In this document: positions 51,228-60,543 of the stretch, piece after piece | Layout: every line of letters starts with the position of its first letter | Numbering within the stretch: position 1 is the stretch's first letter | Origin: Polyangium jinanense | GTDB lineage: Bacteria; Myxococcota; Polyangia; Polyangiales; Polyangiaceae | Assembly (NCBI RefSeq): GCF_028435365.1 | Contig: NZ_JAGTJJ010000001.1 | Coordinates: 186,001 to 250,000, forward strand | Length of the DNA: 64,000 bases | Reading direction: 5' to 3' | Notes under the pieces: generated by a model | Seen by the model: only the letters and a program-made list of their open reading frames with translations | What the model was told of the DNA's origin: nothing | The model's database searches: none | Program-made: the position numbers and the translations under genes

Positions 51228-51776
51228 TCACGCACGGAGGAGCTCTGCAAACCCCCGCGCCGGATCCTGCGGGTCGAAGACGATCGTGATCGTCCCTTTT
51301 CCAGCGAACGCGCGCCACTGCTCCCGGAGGCGCGGGAGCACGCGCCGCACCTCGCGCACCCGATCGGTCGTGAGCACGGCGGCGGCCTCGATACCGGCGC
51401 GAGCGCAATTCGACGCGATGACCTCCAGGATCGCGGCGTCGGAGACCTCCGCATCCGACCACGGAGCGCCCGCGAGCCCCTCGGCGAGCAGGAGCTCCTC
51501 GAGATCGTCCCCGAAGCCCGCGTACTTGCTTCCCCCGCCCTTGCGATTGGCCTCGTCGTTGATGCGCGCCGGATCCAAGCCCGCGTCGACGCGCCCCCAA
51601 AATCCTTTTTTCAGGCCAAACGCCGCCTCGACGACCATGTGCACGAGGTCGTGCGGCAGCTCGTCGCCGTAGGTCGGAAAGACCCAGGAGACCTCGGTGC
51701 CGTTGCTCCGGTGGACGTAGATACGATCCCGCTGGCCGGGGACACGGACGAAGGCGGCGCGGAGGAGGGAGGACAC
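51228..51776 (-). CDS. Conserved-looking cytoplasmic protein of unknown function
   Basis: The 182-residue product has no signal or helix. Near the N-terminus it reads RDRIYVHRSNGTEVSWVFPTYGDELPHDLVHMVVE. The HDLxH-like part is striking and could bind metal, but the remaining pattern of a metalloprotease is absent. The C-terminal half is helical (REVRRVLPRLREQW) and ends with TITIVFDPQDPARGFAEL. I believe it is a real gene because the codon bias is normal and the frame is uninterrupted. It lies 10 bp downstream of the Uma2 gene in the same direction, so they may be co-transcribed. Confidence 0.55.
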   Translation of the reverse strand: MSSLLRAAFVRVPGQRDRIYVHRSNGTEVSWVFPTYGDELPHDLVHMVVEAAFGLKKGFWGRVDAGLDPARINDEANRKGGGSKYAGFGDDLEELLLAEGLAGAPWSDAEVSDAAILEVIASNCARAGIEAAAVLTTDRVREVRRVLPRLREQWRAFAGKGTITIVFDPQDPARGFAELLRA

Positions 51777-51786
51777 GGCCGTCCGA

Positions 51787-52374
51787 TCAGGAGGCGAGCT
51801 CGGGCTCCTCGAAAGCTCCGCGATACACCTCGTCGAGCGCGAGCGTGCAGCCGATCGAAATGAGCTCGATCGTCTCGCTGCCTTGCGCCTCGTACAGTGC
51901 CCAGCCGCCGAGATCGTGGCGCCGGAACACCTCGACGCGCCTCGTCTTGGAGGAGACGAGCACGTATTCGCGGAGCGAGGGGATCCGCCGGTAATGCGCG
52001 AACTTGTCGCCGCGATCGTAACCTTCGGTGCGCTGCGAAAGAACTTCGACGAGCACGACGGAGTTTACGATGGCGTCCTTGTCCTCGGCATCGAGCTGGA
52101 GCTTGCCGCGAACGACGGTTACGTCGGGGTACATCGACGCACCTGTCGCTTGGACGCGGATACGGACATCAGGGCCGAAAACGCGACAATCCCGATCACG
52201 GAGTTCGTTGCCCAGCTCAGCCACCACATTCGCCGATACGAGCGCATGTTCCGGGCTATCTCCGAACCTATCCAGGATCTGCCCGTCCACGTATTCGTGC
52301 TTCGTCTCGCTCGCCAGCTCGAAGGCCAGATACTCGGCGAACGTAACGTCGTGCCTCCTCGCCGGCTCCATCAT
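51787..52374 (-). CDS. Uma2/DUF820-family nuclease-like protein
   Basis: The ATG pair at 52374/52371 follows GAGGTGCGGGGG; the frame upstream lacks a start context. The 195-residue protein has TFAEYLAFELASETKHEYVDGQI, GDSPEHALVSANVVAELGN, YPDVTVVRGK and VVLVEVLSQRTEGYDRGDK, with the E...D...E-x-L pattern of the PD-(D/E)xK fold. Uma2 genes are common in multiple copies in myxobacteria and cyanobacteria, and their biology is unclear. It converges on nothing; upstream is the carbamoyltransferase, in the same direction. Confidence 0.85.
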   Translation of the reverse strand: MMEPARRHDVTFAEYLAFELASETKHEYVDGQILDRFGDSPEHALVSANVVAELGNELRDRDCRVFGPDVRIRVQATGASMYPDVTVVRGKLQLDAEDKDAIVNSVVLVEVLSQRTEGYDRGDKFAHYRRIPSLREYVLVSSKTRRVEVFRRHDLGGWALYEAQGSETIELISIGCTLALDEVYRGAFEEPELAS

Positions 52375-52421
52375 GGCCCCCCGCACCTCCACCTTCACCC
52401 TAACACCCCGCCGATACGCCG

Positions 52422-54173
52422 TCAGCCCTCCCCGCCCGGTTTTTCCAGCCAGAACAACCCGATCCCCAGCGCATCCATCTTCGTGCGCCGATAACAATCG
52501 ATCGCCTCGTCGGGCGTGTGCACGATCGGCTCGTTTTCGTTGAACGACGTGTTGAGCAGCACCGGGATCCCCGTCTTCTCCTCGAAGACCCCGAGCAGGT
52601 CGTAATACAATTCATTGTCGGCCCGCCGCACCGTCTGCACCCGGCCCGTGCCGTCCTCGTGCGTGATCGCCGAGAGTTTGTCCTTCCATTCCGGGCGGAC
52701 CTTGTAGACGATGATCATGAACGGCACCTCGTGATCCCCGCGGAAGCAGGTGCTGAGCTTCTCGAGCCGCACGACGGGCGCGAAGGGGCGGAAAGGCTCG
52801 CGGTTCTTGATGCGCGCGTTCAGCGTGGCCTTCATCCCCGGCCAGCCGGGGTGGCAGAGGATGCTGCGGTTGCCGAGCGCCCGCGGGCCCCATTCCTCGC
52901 GGCCCTGGAACCAGCCGACGATCTTGCCCTCGGAGAGCGCCTGCGCCGCCGCCCCGAGCAATTCGTCCCGGCCGAGCTTGCGGAACGGGAGGCCCGAATT
53001 CACGAGCGCCGCCTCGATTTCGTCGTCGCGGAAGCTCGTCCCCCAGTACGCATGCCGCACCTCGGGCGTCCGCGCCTCGCCGTGCACGCCATGCTTCACC
53101 CAGAGCGCCGCGCCCACGGCCGTGCCGTCGTCCGAGGCCGCGGGCTGGAAATAAGCCCGGTCGACCCAGCCCTCGGTGATCATTCGACCATTGCCGACCG
53201 AATTCAGCACCGAGCCGCCCGCCATCGCCACGCTGCGCACGCCCGTACGCTCGACCGCGTCCGCCACCAGCGCGAGATACACCTCCTCGAACCGCGTCTG
53301 CAGCGACGCCGCGACGTCCCGCTCCCGATCCGTGATCGGATCCCCGCGCCGCCGCGCCGGGCCGAAGAGCGAGGCCATCGCGTCCGACCAGAGCCGCGGG
53401 ACCTGGATCTCCGCGCCGTCCACGGTCTCCATTCCCTCGCTCGTCTTGTGGTGCCGAAACCACGTCAAATCGAGCCGGATGCCCTGCTCGGGATCCCAGC
53501 GAACGACGCGGCGCATCTCCCGGGCGAATCGATTCACGCCGTACGCCGACAGACCCATCACCTTGTATTCCTCGCCGAACCTGTCGAAGCCGAGGAACTG
53601 GCAGATGGCCGTGTAAAACACGCCGAGCGAGTGAGGCCAGAGGTTCTTGCGCAGGATCTCGATGCGATTGCCCTGGCAAAGGCCGACGAGGCTCGTCGCG
53701 AAATCGCCGGCGCCGTCGCAGGTGATCGCCGTGGCCCGATCGAACGGCGACCAGTAAAACGCGCTCGCCGCGTGCGCGAGGTGATGCTCGACCCGGTGGA
53801 ATTTCGCCCGGATCGAGGCCTCCGGAACGCCGAGCGCCTCGGCGACGAGCCCGCCGCTCGTCGCGACCTCGCGATGCACCGCGAGCCGCTTCACCGCGCT
53901 CGGGACGCCCGTGAACGGCCGCGACGCGATGAACGCGACCTTCGACGCGACGTTCGCCCGCGGATCACGCGCCACCGCGATGTCCGTGACGTCCCCCGGC
54001 GTCGCCCCGGCGAGGCGCAGGACCTCGGCCACGGCGAGGCGCGGAAAACCTGCGCAGTGCTTTTTCCGGTTGATCCGCTCCTCGGCGATCGCCGCGAGGA
54101 TGCCCCCCTCACCGATGAGCGCCGCCGACGCATCCCCGTGGGCCGAATTGATGCCCAAGACCAGACGAGACAT
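52422..54173 (-). CDS. NodU/CmcH-type O-carbamoyltransferase
   Basis: The 583-residue protein has the family's N-terminal fold (MSRLVLGINSAHGDASAAL, AEERINRKKH) and the HHLAHAASAFY metal/carbamoyladenylate block. It continues with ITCDGAGDFAT, MAGGSVLNSVGNGR and, in the YrdC-like C-terminal part, REEWGPRALGNRSIL and PVLLNTSFNENEPIV. It uses carbamoyl phosphate and ATP to carbamoylate a sugar or antibiotic hydroxyl. Beside glycosyltransferases the target is most likely a surface glycan. It is opposite in direction to the surrounding glycan genes and shares a divergent promoter region of about 100 bp with the GT4 gene to its right. Confidence 0.92.
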   Translation of the reverse strand: MSRLVLGINSAHGDASAALIGEGGILAAIAEERINRKKHCAGFPRLAVAEVLRLAGATPGDVTDIAVARDPRANVASKVAFIASRPFTGVPSAVKRLAVHREVATSGGLVAEALGVPEASIRAKFHRVEHHLAHAASAFYWSPFDRATAITCDGAGDFATSLVGLCQGNRIEILRKNLWPHSLGVFYTAICQFLGFDRFGEEYKVMGLSAYGVNRFAREMRRVVRWDPEQGIRLDLTWFRHHKTSEGMETVDGAEIQVPRLWSDAMASLFGPARRRGDPITDRERDVAASLQTRFEEVYLALVADAVERTGVRSVAMAGGSVLNSVGNGRMITEGWVDRAYFQPAASDDGTAVGAALWVKHGVHGEARTPEVRHAYWGTSFRDDEIEAALVNSGLPFRKLGRDELLGAAAQALSEGKIVGWFQGREEWGPRALGNRSILCHPGWPGMKATLNARIKNREPFRPFAPVVRLEKLSTCFRGDHEVPFMIIVYKVRPEWKDKLSAITHEDGTGRVQTVRRADNELYYDLLGVFEEKTGIPVLLNTSFNENEPIVHTPDEAIDCYRRTKMDALGIGLFWLEKPGGEG

Positions 54174-54274
54174 TCATTTCTCCGTTGCGCTCAGGGCGCG
54201 CGGAGGCGGAAGGTAGCGATCGAAAGCGGGCAGCGTCAAGCCGGCTCGGCCCGGGCCCGCGGGATCTCCTTCGC

Positions 54275-55489
54275 ATGCGCGTCGTCGCCGTCAACCAATT
54301 TTATGCCCCCGACCACGCCGCCACCTCGCAGCTCCTTACGGAGCTCTGCGAGGACCTCGCCGCCGCGGGCGACGACGTGACGGTCATTGCGAGCCGCGGC
54401 GGATACCTCGGCGGCGAGGCGCTGCCCGCCCGCGAGCACATCCGCGGCGTCGACGTCGTCCGCCCCTTCGCCACGCGCTTCGGCAAGGCCACGATGGCCG
54501 GTCGCCTCGCCGATTACCTGTCGTTCTGGGCCACGAGCGTGCTCGCCGCCGCTCGCGAAGCCAAACCCGACGTGCTGCTCGTCCTCACGACCCCGCCCAT
54601 GATCGCCGCGGGTGGTGCGCTCGTGTCCCTCGCCCGCCGCCTGCCGCTCGTGACGTGGGTGCAAGACGTCTACCCGGAGGCCGCAATCCAGCTCGGCTAC
54701 CTCGCGCCTCGCGGCCCCGCGTCGCTCGCGCTGCTCGGCCTCGGCCACGCCACGCACCGCGCCGCCGCCCGTATCGTCGCGCTCTCCGAAGGCATGGCCG
54801 ACCGACTCGTCGCGCAGGGCGCGCCCCGCGAGCGCATCCGCGTTTTGCCGAACTGGTCCGACGGCCGCCTCGTGTCGCCGCGCGAACGCGAGGGCCATCC
54901 TTTCCGAAAAACCCACGGTTTGGACGGACGATTTGTGGCGATGTACAGCGGCAACCTCGGCATCGGGCACGACGTCTGGACGTTCGTCGAGGCCGCGCGG
55001 CGCTTGAAAGACAAGCTGCCCGAGCTCGTCATGCTGTTCATCGGCGACGGCGCGCGGCGCGCCGAGGCCGAGGGGCTCGCGAAGGGCCTCGAAAACGTGC
55101 GTTTCCTGCCGTATCAGCCCCACGACGCGATCGGTGAGAGCCTCACCGCCGCGGACGCCCACCTCGTGTCACTGCGCGAGGATCTCGAAGGCCTGCTCGT
55201 CCCGAGCAAGCTTTACGGCGCGCTCGCTGCGGGAAGGCCGGTGATCTACCTCGGACCGCCGCGCTGCGAGGTCGCCCGCGTGGTGCGTGAGGACGATCTC
55301 GGCTGGACAGGTCGCCCCGGCGACGTCGAAGGCCTGTGCCGCGCGCTCGAGGACGCGGTCACGCGGAGGGCGGCGTGGGACGAGAAAGGCGCGCGGGCCC
55401 GCAGGATCTTCGACGAACGGTACGATCGTCCCGTATCCTCGGCCCGCTTCCGCGCCCTCTTGAAGGAGGCGTCGAAAGAAAGCCCGTAG
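54275..55489 (+). CDS. GT4-family glycosyltransferase, WbuB-like
   Basis: The 404-residue product begins RVVAVNQFYAPDHAATSQLLTEL, typical of WbuB-like transferases, has PLVTWVQDVYPEAAIQLGYL, VALSEGMADRLVAQGAP and MYSGNLGIGHDVWTFVEAA, and ends with GLLVPSKLYGALAAGRPVIY. In O-antigen systems such enzymes add an N-acetylaminosugar. It starts at 54275 after a divergent gap with the carbamoyltransferase. A hairpin follows its stop. Confidence 0.9.
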   Translation: MRVVAVNQFYAPDHAATSQLLTELCEDLAAAGDDVTVIASRGGYLGGEALPAREHIRGVDVVRPFATRFGKATMAGRLADYLSFWATSVLAAAREAKPDVLLVLTTPPMIAAGGALVSLARRLPLVTWVQDVYPEAAIQLGYLAPRGPASLALLGLGHATHRAAARIVALSEGMADRLVAQGAPRERIRVLPNWSDGRLVSPREREGHPFRKTHGLDGRFVAMYSGNLGIGHDVWTFVEAARRLKDKLPELVMLFIGDGARRAEAEGLAKGLENVRFLPYQPHDAIGESLTAADAHLVSLREDLEGLLVPSKLYGALAAGRPVIYLGPPRCEVARVVREDDLGWTGRPGDVEGLCRALEDAVTRRAAWDEKGARARRIFDERYDRPVSSARFRALLKEASKESP

Positions 55490-55497
55490 TTACCGCT

Positions 55498-55534
55498 CGG
55501 GGGCTACGCTCCGGCGAGCGGAGCTACGCCCCCG
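55498..55534. repeat. Two-stem hairpin after the GT4 gene
   Basis: CGGGGGC pairs with GCCCCCG and GCTCCG pairs with CGGAGC, with a symmetric TAC/TAC internal loop and a GCGAG apex. It lies 9 bp after the stop, has no T-run, and may act as a transcript end or processing signal. Confidence 0.5.
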
Positions 55535-55614
55535 AACCCCCGTCGCGCAGCACGCTTGAATGTGGAAGACCCACCGCACAACCAAGATCCAGCGATGATG
55601 GGAGGCATCGGCTC

Positions 55615-57135
55615 ATGAGGACCTACCTGGCGGCGTTCGCGCTCTCGGCGCTCGTCAGTGGGATTTTCACGCCGCTCGTGCGCCTCCTCGCGTTCCGGCT
55701 CGGTGCGGTCTCGCGTCCCGGCGGCAGGCACGTACACCGCCACGAGACGCCGAGGCTCGGCGGCCTCGCGATTTGCGCGGGGTTCTTCGCGCCGCTCGTG
55801 GGCCTGTTTTTCGTGCAATCGGTGGTGGCGCAGGCCTTCACGCAGGACGTACGCAAGGTCATTGGCCTCTTCGCGGGCGGCGCGGTCCTCTGCGCCGTGG
55901 GCGCGATCGACGACACGCGGGGCCTCCGCGCGCTGCACAAGCTTTACGCGCAGGTGGCGGTGGCCGTGCTCGCGTTCGCCTGCGGATTCCGGATCGAGGC
56001 GATCTCCCTGCCCTTCGTGGGCGAGCTCTCGATGGGCATCTTCGCCCTGCCCATCACGGTGCTCTGGGTCGTGGGCATCGTGAATGCGGTGAACCTCATC
56101 GACGGGCTCGACGGCCTCGCCGCGGGCGTGGTGTTTTTCGCGGCCCTGACGAATTTCGTCGTCGCTTATCTATCGTTCGGCACGCTGCCCGCGCTCTTCA
56201 TGGCTACGATGATGGGCGCGATCATCGGGTTTCTCTTTTACAATTTCAACCCCGCGCGCATCTTCATGGGCGACTCGGGGAGTTATTTCCTCGGTTACAT
56301 CATCGCCGCGACGTCGCTCATCGGCGCGACGCAGAAGGCGTCGACCACGGTCTCGCTGCTCGTGCCCGTGGTCGCCCTCGGCGTGCCGATCTTCGACACG
56401 CTCTTCGCGATGGTGCGGCGCTGGCTCGAACGCCGGCCGCTGTTCTCCCCGGATCGCGGGCACATCCATCACCGCCTGCTCGACATGGGCATCACGCACC
56501 GTCGCGCGGTGCTCATCATTTACGGCGTGAGCGTGCTGCTCACGGTGGCGGCGATCGGCATCTCGCTCGGCCGGAGCTGGCAAGTGGGGCTCGCGCTCGT
56601 GGCGAGCAGCGTGGTGTTCATCGGGCTCGTGCGCACCGTGGGATATTTCGAGCAGGTACACGGGCGGCGGCGTCAAAAAGAACGGCTGCGCTCGCGTGAC
56701 AGCGAGATCTTGCGTCGCCTCTTGCCGCGGCTCCCGGCGCGTTTCGAGGCCGCGCGGTCCGAGGCCGACGTGCTCTCGGCGATCGGGACCTTCGCGCTCG
56801 AAGGACATCTCGCATACGTCGAGATTCTCCCCGTGACCGACGGCGAGCCCACGGCGTTTCGCTGGACGAACCCGACGGACGAGGATCCCTACGGCCGCGA
56901 CGTGGTGTCGGCGCGTTATCCGATCGGCCGGGACGACGCGGCGCGCGCAGAGCTCAAATTCGGCCTGCGCAGCGATTTCGGCGACGTCTCGCCGCAGACC
57001 GAGGTGCTGCTCCAGGTCGTGACGGACCTGGTGGAGGCGAGCCTCGCGCGCGTGAAGAGCCGTCTTGCGCCGCGGGTGCTCGCGGAAGCGGAGGCGGCCG
57101 AAGCGCCGGCGCTCGAGGCCGCGTCGGGGACCTGA
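55615..57135 (+). CDS. WecA/MraY-type phosphoglycosyltransferase with C-terminal extension
   Basis: The first ~350 residues form about ten to eleven membrane helices with the family motifs: RPGGRHVHRHETPRLGG, VNLIDGLDGLAAG, FMGDSGS and the HIHH motif of WecA-like enzymes. These enzymes attach a sugar-1-phosphate to undecaprenyl phosphate and so start the glycan repeat unit. After ~350 comes a soluble ~150-residue extension (SEADVLSAIGTFALEGHLAYVEILPV, LLQVVTDLVEASLARVK) that looks GAF-like, which is unusual for the family. A good GGGAGG site precedes the ATG. Confidence 0.9.
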   Translation: MRTYLAAFALSALVSGIFTPLVRLLAFRLGAVSRPGGRHVHRHETPRLGGLAICAGFFAPLVGLFFVQSVVAQAFTQDVRKVIGLFAGGAVLCAVGAIDDTRGLRALHKLYAQVAVAVLAFACGFRIEAISLPFVGELSMGIFALPITVLWVVGIVNAVNLIDGLDGLAAGVVFFAALTNFVVAYLSFGTLPALFMATMMGAIIGFLFYNFNPARIFMGDSGSYFLGYIIAATSLIGATQKASTTVSLLVPVVALGVPIFDTLFAMVRRWLERRPLFSPDRGHIHHRLLDMGITHRRAVLIIYGVSVLLTVAAIGISLGRSWQVGLALVASSVVFIGLVRTVGYFEQVHGRRRQKERLRSRDSEILRRLLPRLPARFEAARSEADVLSAIGTFALEGHLAYVEILPVTDGEPTAFRWTNPTDEDPYGRDVVSARYPIGRDDAARAELKFGLRSDFGDVSPQTEVLLQVVTDLVEASLARVKSRLAPRVLAEAEAAEAPALEAASGT

Positions 57136-57178
57136 GAAGGCTTGACGGCCGCTTTCGGATGGCCAAGGCTTTCCCGCG

Positions 57179-57928
57179 GTGATTCTGCTTTATCATCATA
57201 TCCTGCCCGAGGGCGACGCCGCGGGCCTCTCCGACGAGGATGGGCTCTTTTTCCGGCACAGCCCCGAGGCGTTCCGATTTCACCTGGAGGAGCTCGAGCG
57301 GCGGGGATATCGGTTCGGCTCGCTCGATGGCCTCGTTCGCCAGATCGACGACGGCATCGCGGAGGACGATCGCTCGGCATTCGTGACGTTCGACGACGGC
57401 TGGCAAAACCAGTACGAGCACGCCCTGCCGATCCTGCGGGCGCTCGGGATCCCGGCGACGTTTTTCGTCACGACGGACCACCTGCGGAAGGGCGTTTCGT
57501 GCCCGAAGCGGATGGGCCCCGCGGAGCTCGGGGCGCTCGTGGATGCGGGCATGACGATCGGCTCGCATACGCGGACGCATCCGGATCTCGTGCGTCTCGA
57601 CGATACGCAGTTGGAAGAGGAGCTCCGCGGCAGCCGGCAGGATCTCGAGGATCTGCTCGGCAAACCCGTCACCCTTTTCGCTTATCCGGGCGGCTCGCTC
57701 TCCGCGCGCGTGGTCCGCGCCGTGCGCCGCGCCGGCTACGAGGCCGCGTGCTCGAGCTTTGGTCCGGCGCGGAACGACGCCACCTCGATTTTCTGGCTTT
57801 ACCGCGACGTGATCAGCGCGTCGATGCAGAGCCCGCGGGATCGGTATCGTCTCTCGCCCGTGGCGCGGCAGCTCCTCACGTTCCGCGTGGAGCGCCGCTT
57901 GCGCGCGAGCTTGCACCGCCGCGCCTGA
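57179..57928 (+). CDS. Polysaccharide deacetylase (NodB domain)
   Basis: The 249-residue product starts at a GTG. NodB motifs are clear: FVTFDDGWQN (motif 1, metal and base Asp), SHTRTHPDL (motif 2 histidines) and FAYPGGSLSARV (motif 3). It removes N-acetyl groups from a sugar polymer, and the placement suggests the product of this locus. No signal peptide is evident, so it may act on the lipid-linked precursor or be exported by other means. It is 43 bp after the WecA-like gene and 7 bp before the acetyltransferase. Confidence 0.9.
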   Translation: MILLYHHILPEGDAAGLSDEDGLFFRHSPEAFRFHLEELERRGYRFGSLDGLVRQIDDGIAEDDRSAFVTFDDGWQNQYEHALPILRALGIPATFFVTTDHLRKGVSCPKRMGPAELGALVDAGMTIGSHTRTHPDLVRLDDTQLEEELRGSRQDLEDLLGKPVTLFAYPGGSLSARVVRAVRRAGYEAACSSFGPARNDATSIFWLYRDVISASMQSPRDRYRLSPVARQLLTFRVERRLRASLHRRA

Positions 57929-57935
57929 GGAGCCC

Positions 57936-58970
57936 ATGACGGAGCTTTTGGTTCGTGCAATCGCGCGTGACGAGGTCAGGGATCACGTCGCGTCCTTCGC
58001 GCTGCTCCACGGCGTGCGGCCGGAGGAATTCGACGCCGATTTCATGGACTGGTGGTTCTTCCAGAACCCCACGCACGAGGGGCTGCTCTCGGGCGCGTTC
58101 GACGGCGACAAACTCGTCGGTTACGTGGGTTTCGCGGCGCAGCACCTTCGCGTGAACGGGCGGCGTGTCTCGGCCGCGATCCTGAGCAGCGCGTTCACGC
58201 ATCCCGACTACCGCGGCAAGGGGCTCTTCCAGCGGTTGATCCGGTACCTCGTCGAGGTTGCGGGCGCACGGGGCTACGAAGCCGTCTTCGGCTGGCCCAA
58301 CGAAACCGCGCTGCGGATTTATCTGGGCCGCCTCGGCTTCTCGGCGATGTTCCACGTGGACCGATCCGCTCGTCCGGTGTCCTTCGGCCCGCTCGGCGCG
58401 CGGTTCGGCAGGCCCGGCGTCTTCGTTGCGGAATGCGCGGGCGCCGCGTTCGATCGAATGCTGCCGCTGCGCCTCGGGCGCTACCAGCACGAGATCGGAC
58501 CGGCCGGCGGGCACGAATGGGAAGGCTTCATGGCGAGGGTGCTCGCCGCCTCCGATTGCATGCTCGAACGCCCGCATGCATACGTCCGCTGGCGCCTGTC
58601 CCGTCCGCGGCGCGAATACATCGAGGTGCGGATACGCGACGAGCGTGGCGTGCTCCGCGGCTGGGCAGCGGCGCGCCTCCCCATCCCGAGCGAGCCGCCG
58701 CGCTTGCACGTCGGCGATTTCCTCGTCGACCCGCGGAGCCGCGGCGCGCTTCGAGCGCTTTTTGCGGCCTGCGCGATGGAAGCCCGCCGCCGTTCCCTCG
58801 AGCAGGTCTATACGATCGCCCGCTCGGCCCGGATCGGGAGCGCGCTCGCGACGCTGGGTTTTCTATCGAGGCGCTCCTCGACGCCCATCGTGGGGATCGC
58901 GACGACGAACGCGGATCTCTCGCCGTATCACGCGTGGGAGTACCGCGACGCGGACATGGACATGTTCTGA
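57936..58970 (+). CDS. GNAT-type acyltransferase
   Basis: The 344-residue product has a GNAT domain in its first half: LVGYVGFAAQHLRVNG, SAAILSSAFTHPDYRGKGLFQRLIRY (acetyl-CoA pyrophosphate loop), and AVFGWPNETALRIYLGRLGF. The second half (~180-344) lacks clear motifs but ends YRDADMDMF. It may acylate a sugar amine exposed by the preceding deacetylase or modify a surface glycan. It converges with the GT-C gene, 10 bp from its stop. Confidence 0.82.
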   Translation: MTELLVRAIARDEVRDHVASFALLHGVRPEEFDADFMDWWFFQNPTHEGLLSGAFDGDKLVGYVGFAAQHLRVNGRRVSAAILSSAFTHPDYRGKGLFQRLIRYLVEVAGARGYEAVFGWPNETALRIYLGRLGFSAMFHVDRSARPVSFGPLGARFGRPGVFVAECAGAAFDRMLPLRLGRYQHEIGPAGGHEWEGFMARVLAASDCMLERPHAYVRWRLSRPRREYIEVRIRDERGVLRGWAAARLPIPSEPPRLHVGDFLVDPRSRGALRALFAACAMEARRRSLEQVYTIARSARIGSALATLGFLSRRSSTPIVGIATTNADLSPYHAWEYRDADMDMF

Positions 58971-58980
58971 CGGTTCGCCG

Positions 58981-60543
58981 CTATCGAGGATCCGCGGCAG
59001 CGCAGGGATCCAAGGCGGCCACGTCCTTGCTTCGCCGGCGGAGCACGATGAGGCCGTGCGGCGCGACGCACCGGTCGAACTGGGCGAGGACAGCGGGATC
59101 GAGGTCCCGCCCGAAGAAACCGTGATCCACGGCGATATCCAGGTCCGAGGCGGCGAGCCACGCGGGGAAGTTTCCTGCCCGAATGGCCGCGAGGACGCGT
59201 CGATCCATCTTGCCGTCGAGATTCGTGACGCCGGGACGCACCCACCCCGGGAGCCCGCTTTGCAGCGCGCCGATCCGCGTCCCCGCCGGCTGACGCGCGA
59301 TGAACGCGGCGAGATCCACGGTATTCGTGCGGAAGCTCCCGCCGCCGCTCGAAATGCGCCGCGCCTCGATGCCGAGCTTCGCCACGTAAAGCAAACCGAC
59401 GGCGGCCGCGAAGGCGTGGAGGGCGCGCGGGCGCTTCGAGGCCGCAAACGCGGTCGCCCCGAGGATCCCGACCACCACGAGCGGCGCGAGCCACCGCCGG
59501 ACCATGTGCGCCGCGCCAAACGCGGTTCCGTAGACGAGAACGAGGACGAGCGAGGCCGCCGCGGCGCAACGGAGCACGGTGGAAGCACGAAGCTCGATGC
59601 GCCACAGAAGCACGAGGCCCGCGAGAGCGAGGGGGACGCCGAGGAGGATCATGACGTGCCCGAGCCACACGAGCGAATCGACGGGGATGATCGCGACGGC
59701 CAGATTGACGACGGCGGACACGGCGACGGCGTGCCATTGCGCCATTCGACCGGCGTCGTACAGGCTGCCCACGGCCTCGGCGGCCCCGCTCTGCGGCATG
59801 GGTGAGCCGAAAAAGACGAGGTTTCGGAGGAGCCATGGCGAGGCGAGGATCGCCATGACGGCGCCCGCGATCGACGCGAACCGCGCCCGCGCTCCGAGCG
59901 GAGTTCCCGCCGAGGCGGCGCCGAGCATGCGCGGAAACACCATGGAAAGCACGGCCAGGCCGCAGAGGACGGCGATGTCGTTCCGCGCCAGAAACGCAAA
60001 ACCCCCGGCCACGCCGAGTGAGCCCGCGGCGCGCAGGGACGGGCCCGCGTGGTAATCGTGAAGGGCCGTGAGGACCCAGAGCCAGCCGCAAAGCGCGAGG
60101 GGCGTCTCTAGCCCCGTATAACTCGAGAGTCCCGCGCCTGAAGCATTCCAGAGAACGGCGAGCGAAGCCGCGAGCGGCAGGGTCAAGGGCACGAAGCGCG
60201 ACACGAGGCGCACGAGGAGCCACGTCCCGAGCAGGTGAAACACGGCCAGATTGAAGAGGACGAGCGCCATCGGCGCGAGCCGCAGGTCGAAGCCCGTGAG
60301 AAGACCGACCACGACACACACCACCATCTGGAGTGGTTGAAAGCCGTTCGTCGGGGCGCCGTCGTACGTGATCCCCTGCCCCTCACCGATGTTCCGCGCG
60401 ATGGTCAGGTAATAAAATGCGTCGTCGCCGAGAGGTCGGGAAAGCCAATCGCCGCTGCGCAGGGGGCAGAGGAGGAGCTTGGTCGCGCAGAAGGCCGCCG
60501 CGACGAGGAGAGCGCCGCGGGACGCGGATGCCGATCGATTCAA
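58981..60543 (-). CDS. Multi-spanning GT-C-type membrane glycosyltransferase, predicted
   Basis: The 520-residue protein has about ten hydrophobic helices. The first loop reads LGDDAFYYLTIARNIGEGQG, in which a DD/DAFYYL block matches the acidic active-site loop of ArnT- or Dol-P-Man-type GT-C enzymes. The C-terminal part is soluble (LDIAVDHGFFGRDLDPAVLAQF). It would use polyprenyl-phosphate sugar to modify an exported glycan. It is overlapped by four bases by the upstream tyrosine kinase gene, so the two are coupled. The exact family is unsure. Confidence 0.72.
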   Translation of the reverse strand: MNRSASASRGALLVAAAFCATKLLLCPLRSGDWLSRPLGDDAFYYLTIARNIGEGQGITYDGAPTNGFQPLQMVVCVVVGLLTGFDLRLAPMALVLFNLAVFHLLGTWLLVRLVSRFVPLTLPLAASLAVLWNASGAGLSSYTGLETPLALCGWLWVLTALHDYHAGPSLRAAGSLGVAGGFAFLARNDIAVLCGLAVLSMVFPRMLGAASAGTPLGARARFASIAGAVMAILASPWLLRNLVFFGSPMPQSGAAEAVGSLYDAGRMAQWHAVAVSAVVNLAVAIIPVDSLVWLGHVMILLGVPLALAGLVLLWRIELRASTVLRCAAAASLVLVLVYGTAFGAAHMVRRWLAPLVVVGILGATAFAASKRPRALHAFAAAVGLLYVAKLGIEARRISSGGGSFRTNTVDLAAFIARQPAGTRIGALQSGLPGWVRPGVTNLDGKMDRRVLAAIRAGNFPAWLAASDLDIAVDHGFFGRDLDPAVLAQFDRCVAPHGLIVLRRRSKDVAALDPCAAADPR

